Shown: positions 1 through 8,852, counted from the first letter of the stretch. The stretch is DNA of 64,000 bases from Jatrophihabitans_A sp035248685 (GCA_035248685.1 DATFHF010000064.1:49612-113611), one strand, 5' to 3'. Notes: generated by a model from the sequence alone, not told the origin. Translations and numbers: made by a program.

Positions 1-542
1 GCAGAGTCCTCGACGACCAGGGCCTGTTCGTTAGGCGCTCCGAACCGGTTGAGGGCAGTTAGATAGGGCTCGGGGTCGGGCTTGGCTCGCGTGTAGTCGT
101 CGCGGACGAGGACGAAGTCCATGTATTGCCTGATGTGACGATCTCGGTGGATCAGCTCGAAGTCCTCGCGTTTGGAAGTGGTCACGATCGCCATGCGCGC
201 GTAGTGCGACAGTTCGTCGAGGGTATCGACGACGCCAGGGATCTCGATTGCCTCGGTTCGCAGGTAGTCCTGGTAGTAGGCGTTGCGGACCTCGCGCAGC
301 CCGTCAATGGTGTGGTCGTCAACCCCAGCTGCCTTGGCTTGGGCCCAGCTGCCCGCGCCCTGGCTCATGTCTAGGAGGTACTGGTCGTAGTCCAGCGTCA
401 GGCCGATCTCGGCCAGCGCGCGTTCAGCGGCCCTGTAGTACCAGTGTTCGGTATCGACCAGAACGCCGTCGTGATCGAACAAGATGTACTTTTCACTCCA
501 GGAATCCTGCCCAACGGCGTGGAATGGCGCCAGCGGGGCCAC
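1..542 (-). CDS. HAD-superfamily hydrolase, partial (runs off left edge)
   Basis: N-terminal part of a haloacid dehalogenase-type phosphatase/phosphomutase; the C-terminus lies outside the window. Read on the minus strand, motif I is FDHDGVLVDTE (nucleophile and acid/base Asp), followed by a helical cap, a motif II-like VTTSKRE, and KPDPEPY carrying the motif III lysine. The visible part stops at LVVEDS, the beginning of motif IV. The start is uncertain. The frame stays open upstream to a GTG at 542-540, but its GGAG is almost adjacent. A more natural GTG at 496-494, with AGGA eight bases upstream, is one base out of frame because of an A4 run at 490-493, so a frameshift or a sequence error is possible. 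Family assignment is firm from the motifs; the substrate cannot be told. Confidence 0.7.
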   Translation of the reverse strand, partial: MAPLAPFHAVGQDSWSEKYILFDHDGVLVDTEHWYYRAAERALAEIGLTLDYDQYLLDMSQGAGSWAQAKAAGVDDHTIDGLREVRNAYYQDYLRTEAIEIPGVVDTLDELSHYARMAIVTTSKREDFELIHRDRHIRQYMDFVLVRDDYTRAKPDPEPYLTALNRFGAPNEQALVVEDS

Positions 543-814
543 CCTCCAGCGTCCCGAAGCGCCCCACGCGAATTGCCCGCTCTGCCCTAGCGAGGCGCCA
601 GGTCACGGCCGGTCGCCGTCGATGAGCTTTCGCCGTGGTGGTGGCTGGCGGGCACGCTGGTTGCGAGTTCGCGGAGTAGGTGCTCCCAGCGCTAGTGCGG
701 CCGGGTTGTGGGGGAGCACCGTGAGCGCGTAGCACTAGGGCCAGCGCTTGGGGTTCAGGGCGCTGGCCGGTGCGGACGACTCGTGCGAGCACCGGCGTGA
801 GAGCAGTGGCGCCC

Positions 815-943
815 TCAGCTCTGGCTTGTGTCGGCCCCGATTGCGGCGACGTAGCGGTCGTAGGCGGTGGCGGAGTCGACGGCGTGGCGTTCGACCCTGA
901 CCTGGGAAAACCGCCACACACCGCAAGCCGGGAACTCCTGCAT
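815..943 (-). CDS. possible small protein, 42 aa
   Basis: An ATG-started minus-strand frame with strongly GC-rich third positions, ending in VAAIGADTSQS. The composition looks coding and the peptide has an ordered helical-looking stretch (VERHAVDSATAYDRYV), but no family is recognised and no clear ribosome binding site precedes it. The start codon lies inside a short palindrome, TGCATT-T-AATGCA (939-951). It could be a real small gene or the 3' remnant of a larger gene in this decayed region. Confidence 0.3.
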   Translation of the reverse strand: MQEFPACGVWRFSQVRVERHAVDSATAYDRYVAAIGADTSQS

Positions 944-1017
944 TTAATGCAACTCCCGTGCTTCCCGATCCGATAATCGACATTATGTCAATCTGCGGAT
1001 CCTGGACGGAGTGAACT

Positions 1018-1239
1018 ATGACCGCGACTGTCCCCGGCCGGCCTCCGGACGACGAGCTGGAGGCCTGTCTGCGATCGGCGCCGCCGCTCATCGACGACTC
1101 GATCCGCTGCGCCCGGCTAACCGGCACCGATCTGAATGCCGCGGTACGGCGCGCCCGGGCCGAGTTCGATCGGCAGATCCGCGCGCACCTGGCGTTCGCC
1201 CGGCCCGGGCTGCAGGACCAGCGATCGCCTGAGCCATGA
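1018..1239 (+). CDS. small hypothetical protein, 73 aa
   Basis: Small acidic, helical protein (LIDDSIRCARLTGTDLNAAVRRARAEF) with no recognised family. ATG is chosen because GGAG stands six bases upstream, and the codon usage is typical of the genome. It lies directly upstream of a degraded DUF6884 gene in the same orientation, with its stop at the beginning of the DUF6884 homology, which suggests that the two were once a small operon on a mobile or accessory segment. Short proteins of this kind in front of DUF6884 genes have no assigned function. Confidence 0.5.
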   Translation: MTATVPGRPPDDELEACLRSAPPLIDDSIRCARLTGTDLNAAVRRARAEFDRQIRAHLAFARPGLQDQRSPEP

Positions 1240-1642
1240 TTCCTTGCAACCATTGGTGATCGTGCCCTGCGGCGGGCGGAAGCTGGCGACGCCGGCGTGC
1301 AGCCGCCGCGCTCACGGATCCGGACCGGATCCTGATCCTGTCCGCGCTGCACGGACTACTCGCCCTCGATCGGGTGATCGCCCCGTACGACCTGCGGATG
1401 GGCCAACCCGGATCCATCCAGCCCGCCGCGCTACGGCGCCAGGCCGAGCAGCTGCACCTGGTCGACCAACAGCAGGTCATCGCGCTGGCCGGCGCCGCAT
1501 ACACCGCCGCGGTCCGCCAGGTGTGGCCGCACGCAACCACTCCCCTAGCGCCGGCGGACTCGGCCGCCAACTGGCCAGGCTGGCCCAAATCACCCAATCC
1601 CCTGCCCTGGCAACGACATTCGTCATCGGCCGGTGCGGATGA
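1235..1642 (+). pseudogene. DUF6884-like protein, broken by frameshifts and deletion
   Basis: Three reading-frame pieces together look like one DUF6884 protein. The first reads LVIVPCGGRKLATPAC (about 1250-1300). The second, in another frame from about 1310, reads DPDRILILSALHGLLALD then RVIAPYDLRMG. The third returns to the first frame near 1550 (AGGLGRQLARLAQI) and ends at 1642. The family usually has a segment around a YTG motif between PCG and ILILSA; most of it is missing, so there is an internal deletion as well as at least two frameshifts. It is almost certainly non-functional. DUF6884 proteins are common on actinobacterial integrative elements and plasmids; their role is unknown. Confidence 0.6.
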
Positions 1643-2154
1643 GTGCCGCCGCCGCCAGTTGTTCGCCGCATCCCGCCCGGCAGCGGCGCCGCGATCACCC
1701 CGCATCATCAACCGAGACAGCCGTCCGCGGCTCAACAAGACGTGTGACTTAGCCATCCCGATCGCTGAATAGCGAGCGATGTCGGTCGCATTGTTTGATC
1801 GACTTTCGGGCTGATATGTGCGGAGGGCCGGCACTTCGGCCGACGATCGCGCGTTGGCCGCCTCAGTCTGAGTCGCCGCCCTCGGTCCATGCAGCGACGT
1901 TCATCCGATGCCAACGGTTACTATTCGACAAGGACATTGGGGGCGGGCAAAATCGACGGGCCGCTTCAACGTACGCCGGGGGCGTGGGCAGATGCGGTGT
2001 CGGCCACTCTGGGTGGCAGCCCGAGAGGCAACCCCTCCGGCCCGACAGTGTCTGCGCAAGTGGACGACGGGGAGCACCTTTCTCGCCGCGAATTGAGTCA
2101 GCTCGCCCCTTGGCATCTGGCCACCACCTGAACGGTTACGCCAGCTCAGCGTAG
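1643..2154. other. non-coding or decayed stretch
   Basis: No convincing gene is seen in these 512 bases. A plus-strand frame from ATG 1889 to 2131 (80 codons, ending SQLAPWHLATT) is the best candidate, but it has no ribosome binding site, mixed third positions and no recognisable similarity. The stretch looks like degraded sequence between the DUF6884 pseudogene and the next minus-strand ORF. Confidence 0.4.
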
Positions 2155-2325
2155 CTATCGGCATACTGATTGCCGGGCAGGTTTGCTCATCGCCAGCAGG
2201 ACAAAGTGGCGCGCGATCTCGGCCCGCCCGCGCAAGCGATCGCGCTTTATCCGTAACGCCAGCAGCGTCGAGTCCTGACTTGCCCGGACCGACAGGCCCT
2301 TGACGTCCGTGACGGTGATACCCAC
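2155..2325 (-). CDS. possible small basic protein or gene remnant, 56 aa
   Basis: A GTG-started minus frame encoding VGITVTDVKGLSVRAS followed by a basic helical part (LRIKRDRLRGRAEIARHFV). The alternation of a beta-like and an Arg/Lys-rich helical segment looks like genuine protein, and the frame is closed upstream by a stop 16 codons before the GTG. There is no good ribosome binding site and no family match, so it may be the C-terminal remnant of a longer gene. Confidence 0.33.
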   Translation of the reverse strand: MGITVTDVKGLSVRASQDSTLLALRIKRDRLRGRAEIARHFVLLAMSKPARQSVCR

Positions 2326-2370
2326 GCTATAGCCGTGCGGCGGCCTGACAGTTCGAGAAGCCGTGCGTGA

Positions 2371-2901
2371 TTAACCCTTTGCCGGTCCGACATCAGGTCG
2401 AGAGCTCGCAGTCTTTGTCTTAAAGAAGATGACTACGTTATCGATGGTGAATTTGTCTTCGTAGGTTGAACCGCCGTAGTCGACACTTGCTTCTATGCGT
2501 AGGGTGTTTTCTTCCTGCAGCACACCTGGATCAACCAAGAGGACTCGCGTGCTCCACATCGGCAGCCCACCACTTACTGGGGCTCCGGGAACCCCGCCAG
2601 CAACGAGCTGACCGTTGATCTTTACAGGGTATTCCGGCGTGATCCCAATAGCGGAACCAGGGGCGCCTTGTGGGTCAGGGAAAGTAGTGCCTTGGGACGA
2701 GCCTCGATATTCAAACTGTAGAACTGCTCCCTGTGCCGAGTCGATGTGAGGGCAGGAGAAGGGGAACTCGCCTGACAGCCCGACAAACGGAGCATTTGAA
2801 TCCTCGTTCAGCACGAAGTCCGCGTCCCCGAAAGCTTCCGAGGCCTCGTCAACGCCGAACCGATGCCTCACCCACATGACGATCGTGTAATCGCTGGCCA
2901 T
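2371..2901 (-). CDS. hypothetical protein, 176 aa
   Basis: Unrecognised protein starting MASDYTIVMWVRHRF. The ATG at 2901 is preceded by a perfect GGAGG seven bases upstream, which rules out the longer frame to 3081. The predicted chain is rich in beta-type segments (ITPEYPVKINGQLVAGG, TRVLLVDPGVLQEENTLRIE, DKFTIDNVVIFF) and looks like a cytoplasmic beta-sandwich or jelly-roll domain; there is no signal peptide or membrane helix. Third positions are much less GC-biased than in the neighbouring housekeeping genes, suggesting recent acquisition. Function unknown. Confidence 0.75.
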   Translation of the reverse strand: MASDYTIVMWVRHRFGVDEASEAFGDADFVLNEDSNAPFVGLSGEFPFSCPHIDSAQGAVLQFEYRGSSQGTTFPDPQGAPGSAIGITPEYPVKINGQLVAGGVPGAPVSGGLPMWSTRVLLVDPGVLQEENTLRIEASVDYGGSTYEDKFTIDNVVIFFKTKTASSRPDVGPAKG

Positions 2902-3147
2902 GCCCGTCCTCCGATTTGTGGCGCGTCTAGGGGCGCCCGACGACTCGCATGAGACAATTACCACCGGCCGCGACATACTCGATTGGCTGATCCTGTGAGA
3001 AATCGATCTGCCTTTCGGGGGCTCTAAATATCCAGCCTGGACCGGTCCCGGGTAATACGGAAAGCCGCACCAAGGCAGCATCTCGCCGACAATCTACCAA
3101 CGTGACGGGAAGACCCTAATGCTCAAAGCGCGCCGGTCTTCCTTCCC

Positions 3148-3315
3148 ATGCATCTCGCCTCACACCAGCAGTATGATCTGGAACACACTACGCTGCGCGT
3201 AATCGTTGCACCAGTGTTTAAGACGCTGGCGACCGCGTTGCTGGCAGTCTGGTCATCGACCGTTTGGGCAAGGCTGAAGCACCTTCAGCTGGGGCAGTCG
3301 CTTTTCGCCCACTAG
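3148..3315 (+). CDS. possible small protein, 55 aa
   Basis: ATG-started plus frame encoding MHLASHQQYDLEHTTLRVIV, then a hydrophobic stretch (APVFKTLATALLAVWSSTVWA) that could be one membrane helix, then a short basic tail. There is no clear ribosome binding site and codon usage is not strongly typical, so it may be fortuitous. It is listed because it lies in otherwise empty sequence between two unrecognised genes. Confidence 0.25.
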   Translation: MHLASHQQYDLEHTTLRVIVAPVFKTLATALLAVWSSTVWARLKHLQLGQSLFAH

Positions 3316-3551
3316 ACGCGCGACACCTCGCACCAGTCCGCTCGGCTGGGATGCCCAGAAGTCGCGTCATGCCGACGCGGCGCACACGGTCAGTGGTCAA
3401 GTGCCGCCCGACCCCGCTGGCCGCTCGGTTGTGCTGCGCTGGAACGATCGATCTGAGTGGTGTCTCGGGCCAGCGCGCCGTGGTCCAGATCGACGGCTAG
3501 CGAACGTACGTGCGGCTCGTGCACGGGCCGGGGTTTGGTTTTCGCTATAGC

Positions 3552-4016
3552 ATGAATCGCATGCCTGGTCGATGGGAAGACGACGACCGAGGCCGCGGGA
3601 TCGCCGATGCGACGCAGCTTATAGCTGGAGCGAGCGAGCTGGTCGCCGCATTTGGCGAATCCATGTGGGTGGCCGAAGGGCCCGAGAACCATTTGCGACC
3701 CCACATCGAAGAGTGGTGCCGACGCGACGGTCGACTCCAATTAATCGAGGCGCAGACTGACGAGCAGCACGCATACGTCGTGGAACTTCGTTTGCTCGGA
3801 GAACCGGCCAGCGTGGGACAAGCACGGGCGATGGTCTTCTCCCTCATCGGAGCCTTTGCAGAAAGCGCGACCTACATTCGCCAGCGCCGAGTGAATCGCG
3901 ACGTCGGGGACGAGATGAAACTGCTCTTCGAGGTCGGCACAGGCGAGCTGGCCCCCGACGCCCGATTCCACCCTCATGGCCACACTGTCGTCATCGGCGT
4001 AACCGGCGTCGGGTAG
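3552..4016 (+). CDS. hypothetical protein, 154 aa
   Basis: Unrecognised soluble protein. It contains a long helical centre (IADATQLIAGASELVAAFGESMWVAEG) and a mixed C-terminal half (YVVELRLLGEPASVGQARAMVFSLIGAFAES) ending HTVVIGVTGVG. Start choice is weak: ATG 3552 and ATG 3561 are both possible, neither with a good ribosome binding site, and the frame is open back to 3510. Less biased third positions and an isolated position between non-coding stretches fit the accessory character of the first 4 kb. Confidence 0.6.
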   Translation: MNRMPGRWEDDDRGRGIADATQLIAGASELVAAFGESMWVAEGPENHLRPHIEEWCRRDGRLQLIEAQTDEQHAYVVELRLLGEPASVGQARAMVFSLIGAFAESATYIRQRRVNRDVGDEMKLLFEVGTGELAPDARFHPHGHTVVIGVTGVG

Positions 4017-4424
4017 CACGCACTTCCTGCAAGCACGTTGCCGCCGGTCCTGGCGCGTCATCTGCAACGACCGCACTCTCTTCTTCGTGCAGTGCGCGAG
4101 AAGGATTCATCTGCGGGTCAATCGCGACAGGCCGCGCATAACGACGGCTCGCGAGCGCCGACGGATGCGCCATGATCCCGGCGCCGGCGAAGGAGCCGGG
4201 TGCCGACAGCGCCACCGGCGCAGGCAGAGCCGGCTCTCACAGACGGCACGGCCACCTCTCGCGGTTCCGTAACGAGGTGCGACGGTTGCTCAGAAGTCTT
4301 GAGCGAGAGCAGCCTCGTAAGGCGGTCTCCTGAAGCCAACTCGCCCTGAGGTCCGCGGGGCGGACCGTCATTCGATCGCAACCGACGGTGGGCCTGTCGT
4401 GTCATTCTCTGCAGGAGGTGGGCC
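4017..4424. other. intergenic, no gene seen
   Basis: 408 bases with only antisense-type open frames. The right end carries a GCAGGAGG ribosome binding site immediately before the lipoprotein start at 4425, so the promoter of that gene must lie here; no clear -35/-10 pair was identified. Confidence 0.5.
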
Positions 4425-5645
4425 ATGAGCAGACCGGGTGGCGCGCGGCTAATCGCAACCGCAGTAGGGATGCTCGTCCTCACGGCATGTACCGCGAGTC
4501 CGTCTGCTCGGAGCACAAGCACCGTGCCGCGATCGACACCGCCGCCGGTAACCAGCGGACCCTCCACCTCCGGACCTTCCTTGAGTCCGGCGCAGTCGTT
4601 GCCCTTCCAGCCGGTAGCGGCCAGCTTCCTATCCGACTCGCAGGGCTGGGTTCTGGGGCAGTACCGATGCTCCGGCTGTCCCGCCCTGTTACACACGATG
4701 GACGGCGGCAGGACTTGGACCGCGCTGCCGCCACCGGCGAGGTTTGAGCTCTCACCCGATGCGTTCGCCCTGGACGCTGACCTCTACTTCGCCGATGCCC
4801 GCAACGGGTTCGTCTTCCTGCGTTCCGGCTGCGACGCCGGTTGCTCCTCGGGGCTGGAGGCAACCCACGATGCAGGTGCGTCCTGGCACTTTGAGCGCCT
4901 GCCCGAACTGGCTCAACTCCTCAGCGGCGCGGGCACCGTGTACGCGGTGTCATCCTCGTCGGGCCTGTGGCGCAGCATGCTCGGCACTGACCTGTGGACG
5001 CAGGTAGCACGGCCAGGCAGCGGCCAGCCCCTACAGGTCGCCGGGCAAGCGACGACCTTGCTCGCCCTGCGCCAGGGCGGCCACCTCGCCATTCCGGGCG
5101 GCGACCCCGGTGGCCTGTGGCTCAGTACCGACGGTGGCCGCAGCTGGACTCCGCGACCAATGCCCTGCCATCCCGCCACCGACGGCGGCGCAGCCCTGGT
5201 GAGCATCGCCCGCGCTCACCCTCAGGCATGGTTGCTCGACTGCTACAACAATCAACAGAGCTCGCAAGAGATCGAAACCCGCCACCACCTGTACGGAACC
5301 GCGGACGGCGGGAGAACCTGGATTCGCCTGACCGACCCGACCCGCCATGGTGCACCTGACCTGATGGCCGACAACGGTGGGGGCCACGCGTTCTTGACCA
5401 CGACCCTCGGTGGCGGATCCACGCTGCTCGGTAGCTTCGACGGGGCCAGCCACTGGCAGACGCTCCTACCCATCGGCGACGGTGGACAGGGCCAGTGGGC
5501 CGACCTCCAGTTCACCGACTCTCAGACCGGCACCGTAGTAGCGCCCACCGGGCGGCCCATGCCGCAGGCGACTCGACGCCTCTACCGGACGGTCGACGCC
5601 GGGCAGCACTGGGCTCCCGTGACGCTACCCACCCAACTCGAGTAG
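4425..5645 (+). CDS. lipoprotein with Asp-box (BNR/sortilin-like) repeats, 406 aa
   Basis: Secreted, lipid-anchored protein. The N-terminus has an Arg-containing n-region, a hydrophobic core and the lipobox LTAC (Cys at about residue 22), followed by a Ser/Thr/Pro-rich linker to about residue 55. The rest is a beta-propeller-type fold built from repeated Asp boxes of the form DGGRTWT: MDGGRTWTALP, HDAGASWHFE, TDGGRSWTPRP, ADGGRTWIRL, FDGASHWQTL and VDAGQHWAPV. Such repeats occur in exo-sialidase-like, photosystem Ycf48-like and sortilin-like propellers. No catalytic sialidase residues are evident, so a binding or structural role outside the membrane is more likely. GGAGG seven bases before ATG fixes the start. 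It appears monocistronic. Confidence 0.85.
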   Translation: MSRPGGARLIATAVGMLVLTACTASPSARSTSTVPRSTPPPVTSGPSTSGPSLSPAQSLPFQPVAASFLSDSQGWVLGQYRCSGCPALLHTMDGGRTWTALPPPARFELSPDAFALDADLYFADARNGFVFLRSGCDAGCSSGLEATHDAGASWHFERLPELAQLLSGAGTVYAVSSSSGLWRSMLGTDLWTQVARPGSGQPLQVAGQATTLLALRQGGHLAIPGGDPGGLWLSTDGGRSWTPRPMPCHPATDGGAALVSIARAHPQAWLLDCYNNQQSSQEIETRHHLYGTADGGRTWIRLTDPTRHGAPDLMADNGGGHAFLTTTLGGGSTLLGSFDGASHWQTLLPIGDGGQGQWADLQFTDSQTGTVVAPTGRPMPQATRRLYRTVDAGQHWAPVTLPTQLE

Positions 5646-6045
5646 ACGGCCGGTCGTCACCCCAGCGCCCGTTGCCTGGGATCAAGAGCTTGGCGCGTTC
5701 GCGGGCCGGTCGGACGCGCCACCCCAGAACGGAGTCGTGACTCCTGCACCGGTGTAACGCACCGACTGCCATACGGACCTATATGGACGGTGCACTAGCG
5801 AGGAGCAACCTGCTCGATATCGACGGATCCCGCGCACGCATCGCGGCATGTCCGTTTGTCGCACGATCACGGCCAAGTACCCACGGCATTACGCGTCGTT
5901 GTCTTGGCACTCGGAGGGTTGCTGGGCTTCGGCGCTGGAGCGGTTCAAGTATGGCGAGGGAACGGGCGGCGCAGGATTCGTCCGCGGCGTCATCGCGTGG
6001 AGTGCATCAACGGTTACCTACGCCCACCACTAGGTGTCGGGTGGC
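5646..6045. other. intergenic between convergent genes, no gene seen
   Basis: 400 bases between the lipoprotein and the convergent short-chain dehydrogenase. A TTG-started plus frame near 5868 encodes a hydrophobic segment (ALRVVVLALGGLLGFGAGAV) but lacks a normal start and runs into the dehydrogenase on the other strand. No terminator hairpin or RNA gene was recognised. Confidence 0.4.
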
Positions 6046-6774
6046 TCAGGGCTGCCCGGCGGGCCGGAGGAGGATTTCGTGGATGGCGAGGTGGCGGGGT
6101 CGGCTGAGGGCGAAGGTGATCACTTCGGCGATGTCTTGGGCGGTGACCTGGACGGTGGAGTACAGCTGTTCAACGCCCTGTCTGGTGTCGGCGTGCGTGA
6201 TGTGGCTGGGCAGTTCCGTGGCGACGGCGCCCGGTTCGATCAGCGTGACCCGGATATCGGGCAGGAGCTCGAGCCGCAGCGATTCCGACCAGCCGTTCAT
6301 GCCCCACTTGGTGGCGGCGTAGACCCCGTTGGTCGCGCGGGCGGTTCGTCCGGCGACGGAGGAGATGTTGATGATGTCACCGCCGCCGTTGCTCTTGAGT
6401 TGGTCGAGGAAGACCTCGGTCGCGGTGATCGCGCCGAGGAGATTCGTCTCGATCATGCGGCGGTAGTCATCGTGCTGCTGTGCCGAGAACGGTCCCAGTA
6501 GCATGACTCCGGCGTTGTTGACGAGCACGTCGGCGCCGCCGAGCTCATCGAGGATGCGCCCGGCGGCAGCGATGATCGAGTCCCGGTCGGTGACATCTGC
6601 CTCGACGGGGAGCGCGGCGCCGCCGAGTTCCTCCGCGAGGGCGGTGACGCGGTCCAGGCGGCGAGCGAGCAGAGCGACGGTGTACCCGTCGGCGGCCAGC
6701 GCCCTGGCGGTGGCCTCACCGATCCCGGACGATGCTCCGGTGATGACCGCCACCCGGGGATGTTCTGCGTTCAT
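6046..6774 (-). CDS. short-chain dehydrogenase/reductase (SDR), 242 aa
   Basis: Classical SDR oxidoreductase using NAD(P)H. It shows the cofactor glycine motif TGASSGIG (residues 12-19), NNAG (86-89), the catalytic Ser in ISS (about 139) and YAATK with Tyr152 and Lys156. The LARRLDR stretch after the second strand, with arginines behind it, suggests an NADP preference. ATG 6774 has AGGA six bases upstream. It is the last gene of a same-strand run after an XRE regulator and an aldo/keto reductase, an arrangement typical of inducible carbonyl-reduction or detoxification loci. The substrate is not predictable. Confidence 0.9.
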   Translation of the reverse strand: MNAEHPRVAVITGASSGIGEATARALAADGYTVALLARRLDRVTALAEELGGAALPVEADVTDRDSIIAAAGRILDELGGADVLVNNAGVMLLGPFSAQQHDDYRRMIETNLLGAITATEVFLDQLKSNGGGDIINISSVAGRTARATNGVYAATKWGMNGWSESLRLELLPDIRVTLIEPGAVATELPSHITHADTRQGVEQLYSTVQVTAQDIAEVITFALSRPRHLAIHEILLRPAGQP

Positions 6775-6917
6775 AACAGTCCTAATTTTGGTGTTGGGAT
6801 CGAGGCGGCCGCCCTCGGCGAGCGGGTAGGCAGACCCCGCCGCGCCCCGCTGGCAAGCGTGACGGCTGGCGAGGCGCTTCACCCGGTGCCCCGGATAGGG
6901 TGCAGCGACGGCGAGGA

Positions 6918-7799
6918 TCAGGCTTCGTCGATGTCGCGGAAGAACGCTTCGAGGGTGACCGTTTCCGGGTCGGGGCCGCCGCGGACGCCACGGTCCAAGG
7001 CGCTGATCGCGCCCGTTTCGTCATCGGTGAGTTCGAAGTCGAACACGTCGAAGTTCTCGGCGATCCGGGTCTTCTTCACCGACTTGGGGATCGCGGAGCG
7101 TCCCTGCTGCAAGTGCCAGCGCAGCATTACCTGGGCCGGCGTCTTGTCGTGGGCCTGCGCGATCGAGGCGATGGTCGGGTCATCGAATGTGCTCGTGCCA
7201 TTGCCCCGGTAGCTGGTGATCCCGCCGATCGGTGACCAGGCCTGGGTCAGGATGCCGAGCTCGGCGTTGGCGGCCTGCACATCGCTTTGGGTGAAGAAGG
7301 GGTGCAGCTCGATCTGGTTGATCGCCGGGGCGACCGCCGCCTCGGCCATCAGGGCGTCCAGGTGCTTGCGCATGAAGTTGCTGACCCCGATCGCGCGGAC
7401 GCGCCCGTCGGCGAGCAGCGTCTGCAGGGCTTGGTAGGCGGCGATGGTGCGGTCGAAGTTGCCGGGCAGGGCCTGATGCAGGATGAACAGGTCGATCTGC
7501 TCGACGCCCAGCTTGCCGGCGCTCTTGTCGAAGGCGTGCAGGGTCTGGTCATAGCCGTAGTCAGAGATCCAGACCTTCGTCTCGAGGAAGACCTCCTCCC
7601 GCGCAAGACCCGACCGGCGGACGGCTTCGCCCACGCCGCGCTCGTTGAAGTAGGAGGCGGCGGTGTCGATATGGCGATACCCGGTCTGCAGCGCCGCCAG
7701 GACCGCGTCGGTGGTCTCCTCCGGCGGCGTCTGGAAGACACCGAAGCCGAGGGCGGGGATCTGCACGCCGTTGTTGAGAGTGAACGTCGTGACGGTCAT
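6918..7799 (-). CDS. aldo/keto reductase, 293 aa
   Basis: NADPH-dependent carbonyl reductase of the 2,5-diketo-gluconate reductase-like AKR group. The TIM-barrel tetrad is present: Asp45 and Tyr50 in GYRHIDTAASYFNE, Lys75 in ETKVWI and His108 in LFILHQA. The C-terminal cofactor signature IPKSVKKTRIAENF is intact. Length is normal. It sits 118 bases downstream of the XRE-family regulator start-to-end gap and 143 bases upstream of the SDR gene on the same strand, so the three are probably co-regulated. Physiological substrate unknown; aldehydes or ketones are expected. Confidence 0.92.
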   Translation of the reverse strand: MTVTTFTLNNGVQIPALGFGVFQTPPEETTDAVLAALQTGYRHIDTAASYFNERGVGEAVRRSGLAREEVFLETKVWISDYGYDQTLHAFDKSAGKLGVEQIDLFILHQALPGNFDRTIAAYQALQTLLADGRVRAIGVSNFMRKHLDALMAEAAVAPAINQIELHPFFTQSDVQAANAELGILTQAWSPIGGITSYRGNGTSTFDDPTIASIAQAHDKTPAQVMLRWHLQQGRSAIPKSVKKTRIAENFDVFDFELTDDETGAISALDRGVRGGPDPETVTLEAFFRDIDEA

Positions 7800-7887
7800 C
7801 AGTATCAGTTCCTTTCGTTGCGATTCAGCGGGCTACCGGCGGCCAGGCCGGCGTGGCCGTTGCGGTACCCCTGGGGGCGCATGTGGT

Positions 7888-8799
7888 TCAGCGCTGTGCG
7901 GTGTGTGACGGGTCGGCGGCCGGCGGGTGGGCATCGGCCCAGCTGGCCAGGAACCGCAGTGCTTCGTGCGCCGGGGAGTCCGGCGCGGCGGTGAACACGT
8001 TGAGGTTCATCCCGACGTCGCCGGGCAGCGCCAATGCTTGGTAGGAAAGCTCGATCTCCCCGATGACCGGGTGGACCATCTTCTTGGTTCCGCTGGTGTG
8101 ATGGCGCACGTTGTGCGAGGCCCAGCGGACGCGGAAGTCCTCGCTGCGGGTCGACAGTTCACCGACCAGGTCCGACAGCGGCTTGTCGTAGGGGTGCCGG
8201 CCGGCCTCGATACGTAGGCCGGAGACGACGTCGTTGGCTGCGCCGTTCCAGTCGATGAAGAAGTCCTTGGCCTTGGGGTTGAGGAAGGTGAACCGGGCGA
8301 CGTTGGGCGGTCGGATCGTCTCGGCGTGGATGTCGCTGTACAGCGCACGGCCGAGCCGATTGGAGGCCAGGATGTCGCGGCGGGCGTTGCGTACGTCGGC
8401 GGGCGCGTCGGTGATCGCGTCCAGCACCTGCTGAATACCAGCCGGCACCCGCAGCCGCACCGCCGCGCCGGACCGCGCGCGGGATCGCGCAGTCGCATTG
8501 GCGGTGCGTGCCAGGTCGAACAGGTACTCCCGTTCCGCGTCGTCGAGCAGCAGCGCAGACGCGATCGCATCCAGCACGCTTTCGGACACACCGGCGAGGT
8601 TGCCCCGCTCCAAGCGGGTGTAATAAACGATGCTGACCCCGGCCAGGGTGGCGACCTCCTCACGTCGCAAACCAGGCACCCGACGGTTGTTCCCGTAGGC
8701 GGCCAAGCCGACCGCTTGCGGGCTCAAACGGCTGCGGCGGGTCGTCAAGAACTCACGGACCTCGCTGCGATGCTCACTAACCTCGGGTCGTTCTCCCAT
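7888..8799 (-). CDS. XRE/MmyB-like transcriptional regulator, 303 aa
   Basis: DNA-binding regulator with an N-terminal helix-turn-helix (RREEVATLAGVSIVYYTRLERG, residues about 48-69) and a C-terminal MmyB-like PAS-type ligand domain (ILASNRLGRALYSDI, FFIDWNGAANDVVSGLR, HHTSGTKKMVHPVIGEIEL). The REFLTTRRSRLSP segment before the HTH is typical of this actinobacterial family. ATG 8799 is preferred to the upstream in-frame start at 8856 because the family begins close to this point. Members usually control neighbouring dehydrogenase or reductase genes, here the aldo/keto reductase and SDR directly downstream on the same strand. Confidence 0.88.
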   Translation of the reverse strand: MGERPEVSEHRSEVREFLTTRRSRLSPQAVGLAAYGNNRRVPGLRREEVATLAGVSIVYYTRLERGNLAGVSESVLDAIASALLLDDAEREYLFDLARTANATARSRARSGAAVRLRVPAGIQQVLDAITDAPADVRNARRDILASNRLGRALYSDIHAETIRPPNVARFTFLNPKAKDFFIDWNGAANDVVSGLRIEAGRHPYDKPLSDLVGELSTRSEDFRVRWASHNVRHHTSGTKKMVHPVIGEIELSYQALALPGDVGMNLNVFTAAPDSPAHEALRFLASWADAHPPAADPSHTAQR

Positions 8800-8852
8800 G
8801 ACCTCGACGGTAGGCGGCAGCGCGGCGTGCCGGGAGTCCCTGCCGGTATCCC

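Noticed and set aside
5868..6107. TTG-started membrane-like frame in the gap before the SDR gene
   Set aside because: No ribosome binding site, the hydrophobic segment is followed by Arg-rich antisense-type sequence, and it overlaps the 3' end of the SDR gene on the other strand.
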